This document shows positions 36,303-45,143 of a stretch of DNA of 64,000 bases, piece by piece. Source of the DNA: Aquificaceae bacterium (GTDB lineage Bacteria; Aquificota; Aquificia; Aquificales; Aquificaceae); contig JBBFKQ010000002.1 of NCBI GenBank assembly GCA_037481935.1, forward strand, positions 62,001 through 126,000, read 5' to 3'. Numbering within the stretch: position 1 is the first letter of the stretch; the number at the start of each line of letters is the position of its first letter. The notes under the pieces are model-generated. The model saw nothing but the letters and a program-made list of their open reading frames with translations. It did not search any database and was not told the origin of the DNA. Made by a program: the position numbers and the translations under genes.

Positions 36303-36422
36303 TCACCCTTTAATCAGATACTTTATGAAAGCCATTATGCCGAGGATAAGAAAGAGGAGCACAAGGATATAAATAAGCCCCATACCCCAGCCCATTCCAT
36401 GCATATCCCACATCCACATCAT
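36303..36422 (-). CDS. 39-residue single-span membrane protein
   Basis: A short gene with a full AAGGAGGTGAT ribosome site 7 nt before tandem ATG codons. The N-terminus is rich in Met, Trp and His (MMWMWDMHGMGWGMG) and could bind copper. It is followed by one transmembrane helix (LIYILVLLFLILGIMAFI) and a Lys-containing end. It lies in the efflux operon between NosL-like and CusA genes. Not a known family to me. Confidence 0.7.
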   Translation of the reverse strand: MMWMWDMHGMGWGMGLIYILVLLFLILGIMAFIKYLIKG

Positions 36423-36437
36423 ATCAATCACCTCCTT

Positions 36438-36890
36438 TTAATGAACATGCCCCATATCAAGGTGCTCAAGAAAGACCTTGTCTATTTCCTTAAGCTGATA
36501 TACCCTGTCCTTTGCGGACTTTGGGCTTTTTGCAAACTCCTGAGCGTCAAGCCTGCTTCTGAAAGGAACAAGGTCGTAGCCCATGGGTCCTTCTTTTATG
36601 GAAACATAGAAGGCTTTTGTGCCGTCTATCCACCTACCGCTTTTAAAATCCTTCACCCATAGCTCAGCCACCTTTTCTCTGTTCTCAAGGTAATACTTGA
36701 GAATGTGCTTTGGAGACTCTGCATATTTGTATGAGCCATCCTTTAGTTTTACCTGAGCTGTGAGCCTTGGTTCCATGTTCACATCCATACCGCAAACAAC
36801 GCACCTTTCACCCCTTGGTGGCTCCTTTGGCTGTGAAAAGGCAAACAGGACTATGAATAATGTTGAAAGGATAAGAATAAGGGCTTTCAT
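36438..36890 (-). CDS. NosL-like copper-binding protein
   Basis: 150 residues with a signal peptide (MKALILILSTLFIVLFAFSQP). RCVVCGMDVNMEPRLTAQVKL is the CxxCGM copper site of NosL, a periplasmic Cu(I) carrier known from nitrous oxide reductase loci; the C-terminus HLDMGHVH adds His/Met ligands. No nos genes are near; here the partner is the Cus-type pump, so it probably delivers or buffers copper. Confidence 0.85.
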   Translation of the reverse strand: MKALILILSTLFIVLFAFSQPKEPPRGERCVVCGMDVNMEPRLTAQVKLKDGSYKYAESPKHILKYYLENREKVAELWVKDFKSGRWIDGTKAFYVSIKEGPMGYDLVPFRSRLDAQEFAKSPKSAKDRVYQLKEIDKVFLEHLDMGHVH

Positions 36891-36901
36891 AGTTCCACCT
36901 C

Positions 36902-37222
36902 CTACTTTAGAAACTCTTCCATGCGTCTCTTCATATCAGGGTTATTCTCGAAGACCTTTCTCATGGTTTCCCTGTGCTGGAGCATCATCTTCATCATCCT
37001 TTCCATAGAGCTTGGGCTTTTCATCATCATTTCCATCATCTGCTCACTGCATCTATGCATGTGTTCCATCATCATCCTCTGCATCTCAGGGTCATCCATC
37101 ATATGCATCATCATACCCTGTGAGCTCCTGTAATCACCTGAGCCTTGCGTATGAGCCTCTCGGGTGTAAGGGCTTGGAACGGACATGACCAGAAGAATCG
37201 ATGACATAACAAGTTTTCTCAT
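36902..37222 (-). CDS. Methionine-rich periplasmic metal-binding protein
   Basis: 106 residues from the ATG with AAAGGAGGT upstream; an ATG six codons earlier lies in the ribosome-site region. A signal sequence (MRKLVMSSILLVMSV) then long runs of Met with His (GMMMHMMDD, RMMMEHMHRC, MMEMMMK). Such Met/His arrays bind Cu(I)/Ag(I), as in CusF or CopK-type chaperones, though the fold is different and mainly helical. Probable copper sponge for the efflux pump. Confidence 0.78.
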   Translation of the reverse strand: MRKLVMSSILLVMSVPSPYTREAHTQGSGDYRSSQGMMMHMMDDPEMQRMMMEHMHRCSEQMMEMMMKSPSSMERMMKMMLQHRETMRKVFENNPDMKRRMEEFLK

Positions 37223-37226
37223 GATA

Positions 37227-37604
37227 CTACCTCCTTTCAACTATTTGATAGCTTTCCTCGTAGCTTCCATAGGCGCTCTTCTTTCCGTGGCTTGAAGCCA
37301 CACCCCTTATACTCCTGTCCTTTATAACCCTTCTTACACCTTCTGGAAGCACATGCCCTTCTATGAACCTTCCTTCGTAGACCATGGTATGGCACGACCT
37401 GAGCTGTGGAGGTACGCCAAGCTGGCTCTTTATCTCCATAAGCCTTTCTGGGCTCACTTCAACCCTCTTTACATTAAACCCATCCCTTTCCAGCCTTGAG
37501 AAATACTTACTACAACACCCACAGCTGGGGCTGTAATAAGCAGTTAGCTCACCAGCGAGTGCCTGAAAGGCAAGCAGGCTTAGTAAAAAGGCAAGAGTTT
37601 TCAT
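37227..37604 (-). CDS. DUF411 copper-associated periplasmic protein
   Basis: 125 residues with a signal peptide ([17 protein letters not shown]). The family signature [21 protein letters not shown], with its CxCC cluster, and [19 protein letters not shown]-like block (SCHTMV, GHVLP) identify DUF411. It is often encoded with copper resistance genes. Overlaps the upstream membrane protein gene by 4 nt. Confidence 0.88.
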   Translation of the reverse strand: MKTLAFLLSLLAFQALAGELTAYYSPSCGCCSKYFSRLERDGFNVKRVEVSPERLMEIKSQLGVPPQLRSCHTMVYEGRFIEGHVLPEGVRRVIKDRSIRGVASSHGKKSAYGSYEESYQIVERR

Positions 37605-38215
37605 CCTTTCACCTCCTTTCTTTCATAAAGCCATCCGACCAAGGGTGGTAGCCAGCAAAGATTTGCTGCTATAGTTTCAAGTGCCACATAGAGGTTAGTA
37701 GTGGGGCTGAAGCTTACGAACCTCACCACTAAGAGCCCGAGAGGAACAAAGAGCACAACCCCGAGGCTTGTCAGCATCACAGGGTTTTTTATGTAGTCCC
37801 TAAGGGCAACCTTAAGGCTTTTACTCCTTCTGAGGAGAAATAGAAAGCCTGATATGTTCGCCCCTATCTGGTCGCTAAGGGCATAGAAATAAGGAATATA
37901 AAAGCCTTCCACACCGTATACGTTAACTCCGAGCAGGCGTGAGAAAAGGTCAACGACCCACGGGAAGACCATACCCATAAGCTTTCCCCATCCATAGGCT
38001 TCCGCCATAGAAACTTCCGCCCCAACCAGTCTGCTCTTAAGGGCGTAGATGCCTTCAAAGAGGCTTTCACCTTCCCCAGAGAGCGTTCTTACAGCCCATT
38101 CCCCAAAAGGATTCTGTTTTATGTCAAGACCATCAAGAAAGACTCCGAGAGAAAGCCCGAGTATGTATCCAGTTAATGTAAACTTAAGGAGCTCTGAAAA
38201 CTCTTCTCTTTCCAT
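37601..38215 (-). CDS. Uncharacterised integral membrane protein of the copper operon
   Basis: 204 residues, four or five hydrophobic segments ([52 protein letters not shown]). No family recognised. An AGGAG ribosome site stands 8-9 nt before the ATG. Position between CusB and DUF411 genes suggests a role in metal handling. Confidence 0.65.
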   Translation of the reverse strand: MEREEFSELLKFTLTGYILGLSLGVFLDGLDIKQNPFGEWAVRTLSGEGESLFEGIYALKSRLVGAEVSMAEAYGWGKLMGMVFPWVVDLFSRLLGVNVYGVEGFYIPYFYALSDQIGANISGFLFLLRRSKSLKVALRDYIKNPVMLTSLGVVLFVPLGLLVVRFVSFSPTTNLYVALETIAANLCWLPPLVGWLYERKEVKG

Positions 38216-38217
38216 GC

Positions 38218-38355
38218 TCAGCGTCTCCTATAATTTTTTTCATGGACCTTCTTCTCTACTTTCTTGGGCTTATTGTCTTCAGCCTTGCTCTGCTCTACCT
38301 TCTTCACCTCTATGGTAGATTTATGAGCAGAAGGTAGCTCAATGATGATGTTCAT
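38218..38355 (-). CDS. Possible 45-residue basic protein filling the cusB gap
   Basis: Start ATG inside the end of the CusB-like gene, preceded by AGGAGGTGA at good spacing, and a stop 2 nt before the next ATG, so it would exactly bridge a 123-nt gap in the operon. The product is Lys/Glu/Arg-rich without a membrane segment ([20 protein letters not shown]). The ribosome site is also CusB coding sequence, so it may be chance. It competes with a plus-strand ORF at 38242-38337 covering the same bases. Confidence 0.4.
   Translation of the reverse strand: MNIIIELPSAHKSTIEVKKVEQSKAEDNKPKKVEKKVHEKNYRRR
38242..38337 (+). CDS. Possible 31-residue single-span membrane peptide (antisense)
   Basis: ATG 7 nt after a TATAAT (38229-38234), matching the leaderless spacing seen elsewhere. 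The product is one hydrophobic helix ([20 protein letters not shown]) ending in basic residues. It is antisense to the Lys/Glu-rich 45-residue ORF, and a hydrophobic frame opposite Lys/Glu codons is an expected artefact, so at most one of the two is likely real. No -35 is convincing. Confidence 0.3.
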   Translation: MDLLLYFLGLIVFSLALLYLLHLYGRFMSRR

Positions 38356-39703
38356 GACCCTTCACCTCCTGTCCATAGACGCCTCTGAGCTGTGCCTCTG
38401 AGTCCAGAAGGAATGTTCCCCTGACCACTACCCTCTCCCCTTCTCTGAGACCCTCAAGCACCTCATAGTATCCTTCTGCTCTTCTTCCAACCCTTACCCT
38501 TCTTGGCTCGTATAGCCCTGGCTCTTTTTCCACAAAGACTATCTGCCTTTTTCCTGTATCCACCACCGCTGACTCCGGCACTGCAAGAGCCTCCCCCAGA
38601 GGTCTTTCAAAGTAAACCTCCACGAGCTGGTTTATCTTCAGACCTTTCCCCGGCAGGTCTATTCTAACTCTTACAGTCCTTGCATCCCTGTTAGCCTCCG
38701 GGAATATGTAGTCAACTCTGCCCGAGACCGACTCTCCTCCCACCGGGCTCACCAAAACCTTCATCCCCCTTTTCACACTTCCTGCATACTCCTGTGGCAC
38801 TTCTGCGATTACCCACACCCTTGATATGTCCGCAATCCTGTAAGCAACATCTCCAGCCTTCAGAAAACCTCCGGGAGAAACCCTTCTCTCAAGCACAACC
38901 CCCGAGTATGGGGAAGTGACCACATCACCGGCTTTGAGGTAAGAGAGCCTTTCAAGCACCAGCTTCTCAAGCTCTTTTCTTCCCATATCCCTTGCGAGCC
39001 TGAGCTCCGCCTGTGCTATTTCCCCTTCCGGGCTCATTATCCTCATAAGTGGGGTGCCCTTGTTTATCAGCTCTCCCTCAAACCTGCCAAAGGTATCAAG
39101 CACCCATCCATCAGACCTCACAGTAATCTCGTAGGTTCTTGAAAGGTCATAGGAAACGTATCCAACGGTGCTAAAGCTCTGCAGGAGCTCAACCCTTTTT
39201 ACCTCCTCCGTCTGCACTCCAAGAAGCTGGAGCTTTTCCGGGCTTACGCTGATTCCCTCTTCTCTCTTCTGCTCGCCCTGCCCTGGGGTAAAGGGAATGG
39301 ATATGTCCCTTTTGAGAATCTTCCCTTCAACCTGTGCGATTACCTGCCACGAGCCCGCCATGCTTATGTCCACAGTGCCCTCGTATCTTCCACTTTTCAA
39401 CTCTTTAAGCCCTGCATCCTCCCTCATCTCCCCCATCCCGGGCATGGGAGGCATGTAAAAGTAGAGGCTCTGAAGCCTCTTTTCTGGCTTTATCTCCACA
39501 AAGACAGTATTCTTCCCCACCCTCAGGCTTCCATCCCTCGTATAAAGCTTCAGCACTACACCCTCTCCTTCAAGGCTTAAAGTCAGGAGGTATCCCTTAG
39601 GCGCTATATCTTCTGCCTTCTTAGACTTCCAGGAAAGATAGAGAAAGAAAGCCGTAAGACTTGCAATCAGGACAGAAATGCCCAAAAAGAGCCATCTCTT
39701 CAT
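38339..39703 (-). CDS. cusB: CusB-like periplasmic adaptor (membrane fusion protein)
   Basis: 454 residues, one N-terminal membrane anchor (FLGISVLIASLTAFFLYLSW). An N-terminal beta domain with a Met-rich loop (FYMPPMPGMGEM) suits Cu/Ag handling. The adaptor core follows: lipoyl/hairpin region around SDGWVLDTFGRFEGELINKGTPL, then SPYSGVVLERRVSPGGFLKAGD and the membrane-proximal domain. Ends in HEHHH, a likely metal tail. Overlaps the TolC-like gene by 4 nt. Confidence 0.9.
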   Translation of the reverse strand: MKRWLFLGISVLIASLTAFFLYLSWKSKKAEDIAPKGYLLTLSLEGEGVVLKLYTRDGSLRVGKNTVFVEIKPEKRLQSLYFYMPPMPGMGEMREDAGLKELKSGRYEGTVDISMAGSWQVIAQVEGKILKRDISIPFTPGQGEQKREEGISVSPEKLQLLGVQTEEVKRVELLQSFSTVGYVSYDLSRTYEITVRSDGWVLDTFGRFEGELINKGTPLMRIMSPEGEIAQAELRLARDMGRKELEKLVLERLSYLKAGDVVTSPYSGVVLERRVSPGGFLKAGDVAYRIADISRVWVIAEVPQEYAGSVKRGMKVLVSPVGGESVSGRVDYIFPEANRDARTVRVRIDLPGKGLKINQLVEVYFERPLGEALAVPESAVVDTGKRQIVFVEKEPGLYEPRRVRVGRRAEGYYEVLEGLREGERVVVRGTFLLDSEAQLRGVYGQEVKGHEHHH

Positions 39704-40881
39704 AGATACACCTCCGCCCTTACTTTTATTCTTTTCCTCTCAAGCTCAAGCTCAAGAAGGTTCATCCTGAGTTCCCACAGCTCCCTGTAGAGCCTCAGTA
39801 TGTCCCTGAAGTCTGCCTTTCCAAAGGTGTATGCAATCTGGAGAGCCTTGAGCTCATTTTCCTTTTCCTCCACCAGCCTTTGGGTGAGATTTCTTAAACC
39901 TTCTACCCTCACTTCCTCCACTTTGAGAGCCTGAATTTCCTTTCTTAGCTGAAGCCTTAGCCTTTCACGCTCCAATTCCTTAGCCCTGAGCTCCTCCAGT
40001 TTTTCAAGCACCATGAGTTCTTCCCTTACAGACCTTCTGAGTGGAAGGCTGACGCTTACTCTGAGGCTAAACATGTTTTCAAGCCCGGGTCTTATCATAT
40101 ACTCCGCCATAAACTCTGCATCCGGCAGATACTCCACCCTTCGTCTTTCCACCTCAGCCTTGAGCTTTTCTATCTCTTCGGACACCACCTTTAAGTAAGG
40201 GCTTTTTTCCGCATTTAAAGCCTCCAGGTCAACTTCCTGAATTGCTGGCTCTTCCCCTCTCAGTTCAAAGCTCTTTCCCACAAGGCTGTCCAATTCAACC
40301 TTTAGAATTCTTCGGTCTTCAAGAAGGTTTCTCATGTCCCTCTCAACCTTCAGAGCCTCAGCCTTCAGGGAAAGAAGTTCAGAAAGGTTTGCTCTACCGA
40401 GCCTGTAGTTTTCCTCTGTGAGCTTTTCAAGAGACCTTATCTCGGAGAGTATGTTTCTATAGAGCTCTTCTCTTTTGTAGGTGTAAAGCCACTCAAGGTA
40501 TCTTAGCTTTATCTCTCTTATAAGTTCCCTTTTTGCCACCTCCTCCTGAAGCCGGAAAATCTCACCCTCTACCCTTGCAGTAAGGGCTTCCCTTTCTCTT
40601 TTTGTCGGAAGCACATACATCTGGCTAAAGCCTACAGAAAGACTGCTCATACTCTCATACTTGCTTGGGTATGGTCTGTTGAGAGGAAGGTTGTTGAGAC
40701 CAAGGTATGCTGAGGGATTTGGAAGGCTTTTTGAATATCTTTCTCTGTATTCAGCAGATTTTTTCATATGCTGGTAGGTTTTGAGAGCCGGTGAATTGTC
40801 AAGGGCGTATTTTATGAGCACTTCAAGCTCCCCTGCGCCTGAAAAGGAAAAGATAAAGAGAATGAGTATCATTAAGTGCAT
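39700..40881 (-). CDS. TolC-like outer membrane efflux channel
   Basis: 393 residues with a signal peptide (MILILFIFSFSGAG). Two repeats of long helices (LRNLTQRLVEEKENELKAL, YTFGKADFRDILRLYREL) and a strand region in the CusC/TolC manner; PNPSAYLGLNNLPLNRPYPS near the start is in place of the first beta strand. First gene of the efflux operon. The ATG at 40881 is 6 nt from the -10 hexamer; an ATG three codons on is an alternative. Confidence 0.88.
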   Translation of the reverse strand: MHLMILILFIFSFSGAGELEVLIKYALDNSPALKTYQHMKKSAEYRERYSKSLPNPSAYLGLNNLPLNRPYPSKYESMSSLSVGFSQMYVLPTKREREALTARVEGEIFRLQEEVAKRELIREIKLRYLEWLYTYKREELYRNILSEIRSLEKLTEENYRLGRANLSELLSLKAEALKVERDMRNLLEDRRILKVELDSLVGKSFELRGEEPAIQEVDLEALNAEKSPYLKVVSEEIEKLKAEVERRRVEYLPDAEFMAEYMIRPGLENMFSLRVSVSLPLRRSVREELMVLEKLEELRAKELERERLRLQLRKEIQALKVEEVRVEGLRNLTQRLVEEKENELKALQIAYTFGKADFRDILRLYRELWELRMNLLELELERKRIKVRAEVYL

Positions 40882-40887
40882 GTGACT

Positions 40888-40916
40888 ATTATAGGCTTCA
40901 GAGCTTTTTATTTCAA
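40888..40916 (-). promoter_or_regulatory. Promoter of the copper efflux operon
   Basis: Minus strand: TTGAAA (40916-40911), 17 nt, TATAAT (40893-40888), then 6 nt to the ATG at 40881. Consensus spacing makes this one of the best promoters in the window, and the mRNA would begin at or within the start codon. No copper-regulator operator was identified. Confidence 0.72.
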
Positions 40917-40921
40917 GGCTT

Positions 40922-41194
40922 TTATTTCACTTTATTTTTGTATACAAAAAGCCAAACTTTACCGTTAATTTTATCCTCTCTTATGACACATATATGGCTG
41001 GTGCCTTCCCTGTAGCACTCATAAACCTCCCCCTTTTGTCTGTTTATGTAATAGACCCTGTCCTCAAGGTGGTTTTCCTCACGAAACTCTTCAAGGCTCA
41101 GGACCTTAAGCTCAAACTGTGCGTTCCTGTATCCGTAAACGAGCCCCAGGATGAAGGCTATGGACTTATCACTTCTTGTTTCTATCCTCTGCAT
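40922..41194 (-). CDS. Uncharacterised 90-residue protein after ftsZ
   Basis: Not recognised. Starts MQRIETRSDKSIAFILGLVYGYRNAQFEL and ends in a beta-rich, lysine-rich stretch (GKVWLFVYKNKVK). Two cysteines (ECYREGTSHICV). It begins 2 nt after the ftsZ stop, so it is the last gene of the division cluster. Confidence 0.65.
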   Translation of the reverse strand: MQRIETRSDKSIAFILGLVYGYRNAQFELKVLSLEEFREENHLEDRVYYINRQKGEVYECYREGTSHICVIREDKINGKVWLFVYKNKVK

Positions 41195-41196
41195 TC

Positions 41197-42282
41197 TTAT
41201 ATCTTCTTCTTCCTCCTGAGGTAGGCAGGTATATCCTCAATCTCCGGCTGGACTGGTTCTATGGTTGTTTCCGGAACTGCCTTTTTCAGAGGCTCCTTGA
41301 ATTCTGGCTTTTTGACCACCTTCAGCTGCCCAAGACTCTGGGCATTTTCAAAGTCCGTGGCAACCACAGCCACTCTCATGAAGTTCTCCCTGCTGTTTTC
41401 AAGCATGGCACCAAAGATTATCAGGGCATCTTCGTGGGCAGTCTCCCTTATCCTGCCTATAGTTTCCTCAACTTCTCTGAAGGGCACATCCTCGCTCACC
41501 CAGAGGGTCACAAGCAATCTCCTTGCTCCCTGTATGCTGTTGCCCTCAAGGAGTGGGCTGCTAATTGCCTGTTCAATGGCATAGTCCCTTCTTCCGTCTC
41601 CCTTGCCCTCACCTATTCCTATAAGGGCAAGCCCTCCCTTTTCCATCACCGTCTTTACGTCCGCAAAGTCCACGTTTATAAGGGCTGGAGTGACCACTAT
41701 GCTGGTAATTCCCATAACCGCCTTTGCAAGCACATCGTCCACCATCTTGAAGGCATCCTTTATGCTGAAGTTTCTGTCTGCCATCTCCACCAGCTTCTGG
41801 TTGTTGACCACTATGTAAGTGTCCACCACATCTCTGAGTTTTTCCAGCCCCTCGCTTGCTACCTGCATTCTTTTTGGTCCTTCAAAGTTGAAAGGCTTAG
41901 TAACCACAGATACGGTGAGTATGCCCATATCCTTTGCTATCTCCGCTATTATGGGTGCTGCACCGGTTCCGGTTCCTCCGCCAAGTCCACTGGCTATGAA
42001 GAGCATGTCGGTGTTTCTCAAAACCTCCCTTATCTTGTCCGCATCCTCAAGGGCTGCCTGCTCTCCCACCTCAGGCTTTGCACCCGCTCCCAGACCTTTC
42101 GTGACCTTCTCTCCTATCTGTATCTTGTTGGGAACTGAGAGGGACGCAAGATGCTGGACATCGGTGTTTATCACAAAAAGCTCTACACCCTCAATACCCT
42201 CAAGATACATCCTGTTTACTGCGTTGGAGCCACCACCTCCGACTCCAAATACCTTTATCCTCGTGGGGTTCAGACCTTCCAT
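41197..42282 (-). CDS. ftsZ: Cell division protein FtsZ
   Basis: 361 residues. Tubulin signature GLGGGTGTGAAPIIAE, N-terminal GVGGGGSNAVNRM, T7 loop INVDFADVKTVM. The C-terminal peptide IEDIPAYLRRKKK is the conserved docking tail for FtsA/ZipA-type partners after a short linker. GTP-dependent polymer that forms the Z ring. 16 nt after ftsA. Confidence 0.98.
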   Translation of the reverse strand: MEGLNPTRIKVFGVGGGGSNAVNRMYLEGIEGVELFVINTDVQHLASLSVPNKIQIGEKVTKGLGAGAKPEVGEQAALEDADKIREVLRNTDMLFIASGLGGGTGTGAAPIIAEIAKDMGILTVSVVTKPFNFEGPKRMQVASEGLEKLRDVVDTYIVVNNQKLVEMADRNFSIKDAFKMVDDVLAKAVMGITSIVVTPALINVDFADVKTVMEKGGLALIGIGEGKGDGRRDYAIEQAISSPLLEGNSIQGARRLLVTLWVSEDVPFREVEETIGRIRETAHEDALIIFGAMLENSRENFMRVAVVATDFENAQSLGQLKVVKKPEFKEPLKKAVPETTIEPVQPEIEDIPAYLRRKKKI

Positions 42283-42298
42283 ATCCTTCCTCCTTAGT

Positions 42299-43552
42299 TC
42301 ACATTATATCCTTAAAAAAAGACTTGAACCTCGTTATAAGACTTGAAAGGTTAAAGGTATTTTCTGAAACTTTTTCTTTTCCCTTCTGTGATACTCCCCT
42401 TTTTTCCAGGGTTAGCTCTCTGTAGGCCAGTTTAACAAGCCCCACAGCTGTAGCATAGGCTGGGTCCTGAACCTTTTCTTTGAGCCCTATTACACCCATG
42501 GGGTAGCCCATCCTTACTGGAAGGTCAAAGTATCTCTCAAGAAATTCCCTCATACCGGCCAGCTTTGCAGACCCGCCCGTTATAACCACACCTGCATGGA
42601 GCGAGTCCAGGTTCACCCCCTGAGCGTTCAGGTAGTCCGCCACCTTTTCCATGATTTCCTCAAGCCTTATCTGTATAACTTCAGCGAGCTGTTTTCTGCC
42701 AACGGTCACTTCCTTCTCTTCACCCCTGGGTTTTATCTTTATCCTCTCTGTCTCGTTTACCGCATCCGCCAGTGCGTAACCATTCTCTATCTTTATCCTC
42801 TCTGCCTGTTCCACGTTTATTTTCATAAAATGGGCTATATCCTTAGTTATGTTAATCCCTCCCATGGGAACACATCCCGTGACCAGTATGGAACCTTCAG
42901 AGAAAACCACAAAGTTTGTAAGTCCGGCACCCATGTCCATCATAAGCACCCCCTCTTCCTTCTCCTCGTAGGTAAGCACTGCCTCTGCAGAGGCAAGAGG
43001 AGAAAGAAACTTCCCGGCTATGTCCATGCCTGCGTTCATGACCACCTTCTCCGTGTTCTTGAGAAGGCTTGCTCCTATCTTTACCACATGCACCTCTGCA
43101 GACATCTTTGACCCAAGAAGTCCAACGGGGTCTATTACACCCTCCTGCTCGTCCAGCACGAACCTTCTGGGTATGGCGCTCAGTATTTCATAACCCTCTT
43201 CCCTTGAGCGCATGATGGCTCTGTCTATCAGCCTTTCTATGTGAGTGTAGTCTATCTCTACTGGCTGGGAGGATATGCTTACCGTATCCCTCTCATTCTG
43301 ACTTTTTAGAGTTGGACCGGAGATGCCAAGCACAACCGTTGAGAGCTTTACACCAGACATTTCCTGAGCCTCTTTCATAGCACTAAGGACTGAGTTTACT
43401 GCAAGGTCAAGACGCGTAACATAACCCCTGTCTATACCCTTTGAGGGGCTCTCCCCTATGCCTATGACATGAACATCACCGTAGCTATCTATCTCACCCA
43501 CAAGGGCTACCACCTTACTGGTGCCTATGTCAAGGGCTGTTATTAGCTTCAT
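42299..43552 (-). CDS. ftsA: Cell division protein FtsA
   Basis: 417 residues, actin-like fold: ALDIGTSKVVALVGE phosphate-1 motif, MDMGAGLTNFVVF phosphate-2, and VVITGGSAKLAGM adenosine loop. The C-terminal amphipathic helix (LITRFKSFFKDIM) is the membrane anchor. Tethers FtsZ to the membrane. Overlaps ftsQ by 4 nt. Confidence 0.97.
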   Translation of the reverse strand: MKLITALDIGTSKVVALVGEIDSYGDVHVIGIGESPSKGIDRGYVTRLDLAVNSVLSAMKEAQEMSGVKLSTVVLGISGPTLKSQNERDTVSISSQPVEIDYTHIERLIDRAIMRSREEGYEILSAIPRRFVLDEQEGVIDPVGLLGSKMSAEVHVVKIGASLLKNTEKVVMNAGMDIAGKFLSPLASAEAVLTYEEKEEGVLMMDMGAGLTNFVVFSEGSILVTGCVPMGGINITKDIAHFMKINVEQAERIKIENGYALADAVNETERIKIKPRGEEKEVTVGRKQLAEVIQIRLEEIMEKVADYLNAQGVNLDSLHAGVVITGGSAKLAGMREFLERYFDLPVRMGYPMGVIGLKEKVQDPAYATAVGLVKLAYRELTLEKRGVSQKGKEKVSENTFNLSSLITRFKSFFKDIM

Positions 43553-44271
43553 TTTACCTTTTCACCTCTTATTATCGCTAAACCCTCCATGTTTACATCT
43601 AACTCCTTTGTGTTCATATCAATATTATAAACTTTAAAGACATTCACCACATTCTCCACAACCCCTCTATCCAGGAGAAAGAGTGGGGGCATGGTTATCT
43701 TCAACCCGTCCCAGGTATAGGCTACAGTATTCAGATTTGTAACATAGATTTCTCCCAGCTTATTTCCCATTAAATCAACAAGTGTTTTTAAATTATTAAA
43801 GTTCCTTTTTATAAATTCAACATCATGGGTATATGCCACTGGCCTGACGATTTTTATGTATTGTGATTGAAATACTGTTCCATTTTTGTCAAAGAAATAT
43901 ACAACATCATTCTTAATTACGGCGATTACTGGCTTTTTCTCTTCAATAAATATCTTTAATTCTACACCCTTACTACTAAAGACTCTATCTATCTTGACGC
44001 TGTTAACAGAGTTCCTGGTTCTGGCGTTTAGATTGTTTAAAAGAGCGGCACTGTTTATGAATAACCAGTTATTTTTGAATTTTTTTACCTCATCGGCAAC
44101 AACCTCAGGAGGTATGGTTTCAATACCTTCTACGTAAAGAGCTTTAATCTTGAAAAAGTCTATGTTATCCGTAAAGTAGGGAACAAAGAATCCAGAAAGA
44201 CCCATTGAGAAGAGCCAGAGCGCTGAAAGAATATAACCCAGCCATCTTCCCCGTCTCCCATCCTTTTTCAT
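43549..44271 (-). CDS. ftsQ: FtsQ/DivIB-like division protein
   Basis: 240 residues, one N-terminal transmembrane helix (LGYILSALWLFSMGLSGFFV), then a POTRA-type domain (IKALYVEGIETIPPEVVADEVKKF) and a beta domain (VEFIKRNFNNLKTLVDLMG). Position between ddl and ftsA is the classic one. The gene is visibly richer in A and T, and its protein in Asn/Lys/Ile, than its neighbours. Confidence 0.85.
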   Translation of the reverse strand: MKKDGRRGRWLGYILSALWLFSMGLSGFFVPYFTDNIDFFKIKALYVEGIETIPPEVVADEVKKFKNNWLFINSAALLNNLNARTRNSVNSVKIDRVFSSKGVELKIFIEEKKPVIAVIKNDVVYFFDKNGTVFQSQYIKIVRPVAYTHDVEFIKRNFNNLKTLVDLMGNKLGEIYVTNLNTVAYTWDGLKITMPPLFLLDRGVVENVVNVFKVYNIDMNTKELDVNMEGLAIIRGEKVK

Positions 44272-44273
44272 GA

Positions 44274-45143
44274 TTAAAATAATAACATATCTATCAACTC
44301 TCTAAAATCAAGTCCTGCCTTTTTGCAAGCCATGGGGAAAAGACTCAGTTCTGTCAGACCCGGTAGGGTGTTTACCTCCAGAAGGTAGAGCCTGTTGTCT
44401 TCGCTTATCCTGAAATCGACCCTTGAAAGGTCTTTGAGTTCAAGTAATCTGTGGGCAAGAAGTGCAGTTTCCTGAAGTCTTTCAGCAAGGTCTCTATCCT
44501 CCACGAAAAGGTATTCTGTCATGCCTTTAGTATACTTACTTTCATAGTCGTATATTCCCCTCTTTGGCCTTATTTCCACCGGCGGCAGTGCTTTTTCTTT
44601 CAGAATCCCCACGGTTACATCTCTGCCCTCTATATACTCTTCCACCATGACCTTTTTTGAAAGTTCAAGACACTTTTTTATAGCCTCTCTCGCCTCAACT
44701 TCATCCCTCACGAGGAAAAGTCCAAAGCTTGAGCCCTGGTCAGCAGGCTTTACGATTGCAGGGTATATATGCCATCTGAGCTCTTCCTCTTCGGACCTTA
44801 TGCAGACCCAGCGTGGCACTCTGATACCATGAAAGGAGAGCACCTTTTTTGTAATATCCTTGTCCATGGCTATACTGCTTCCGAGAACTCCAGAGCCCAC
44901 GTAGGGAATTCCAAGTATGTCAAGAAGCCCCTGAACCCTACCATCCTCCCCGTAGGGACCGTGAAGGGCAATAAAAACCTTGTCAGGCTTTATATTCTTC
45001 AGTCTCTCGCAGAGGTCGTCAGTCAGGTCCAGGGGTATAGCCTCGTGCCCCAGCTCCTGAAGGGCTCTGAGCACCGCCTGACCGCTTTTTAGAGAAATCT
45101 CACGCTCTGCAGACCTTCCTCCCATAAGCACTACCACTTTCAA
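44274..45143 (-). CDS. ddl: D-alanine--D-alanine ligase
   Basis: 289 residues, ATP-grasp. VVLMGGRSAEREISLKSG start, IALHGPYGEDGRVQGLLD, VKPADQGSSFG, and LLEVNTLPGLTELSLFP with the metal-binding Glu and Asn. Makes the D-Ala-D-Ala dipeptide for peptidoglycan. Slightly short (usual ~305). Its start overlaps murB by 44 nt. Confidence 0.96.
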   Translation of the reverse strand: MKVVVLMGGRSAEREISLKSGQAVLRALQELGHEAIPLDLTDDLCERLKNIKPDKVFIALHGPYGEDGRVQGLLDILGIPYVGSGVLGSSIAMDKDITKKVLSFHGIRVPRWVCIRSEEEELRWHIYPAIVKPADQGSSFGLFLVRDEVEAREAIKKCLELSKKVMVEEYIEGRDVTVGILKEKALPPVEIRPKRGIYDYESKYTKGMTEYLFVEDRDLAERLQETALLAHRLLELKDLSRVDFRISEDNRLYLLEVNTLPGLTELSLFPMACKKAGLDFRELIDMLLF

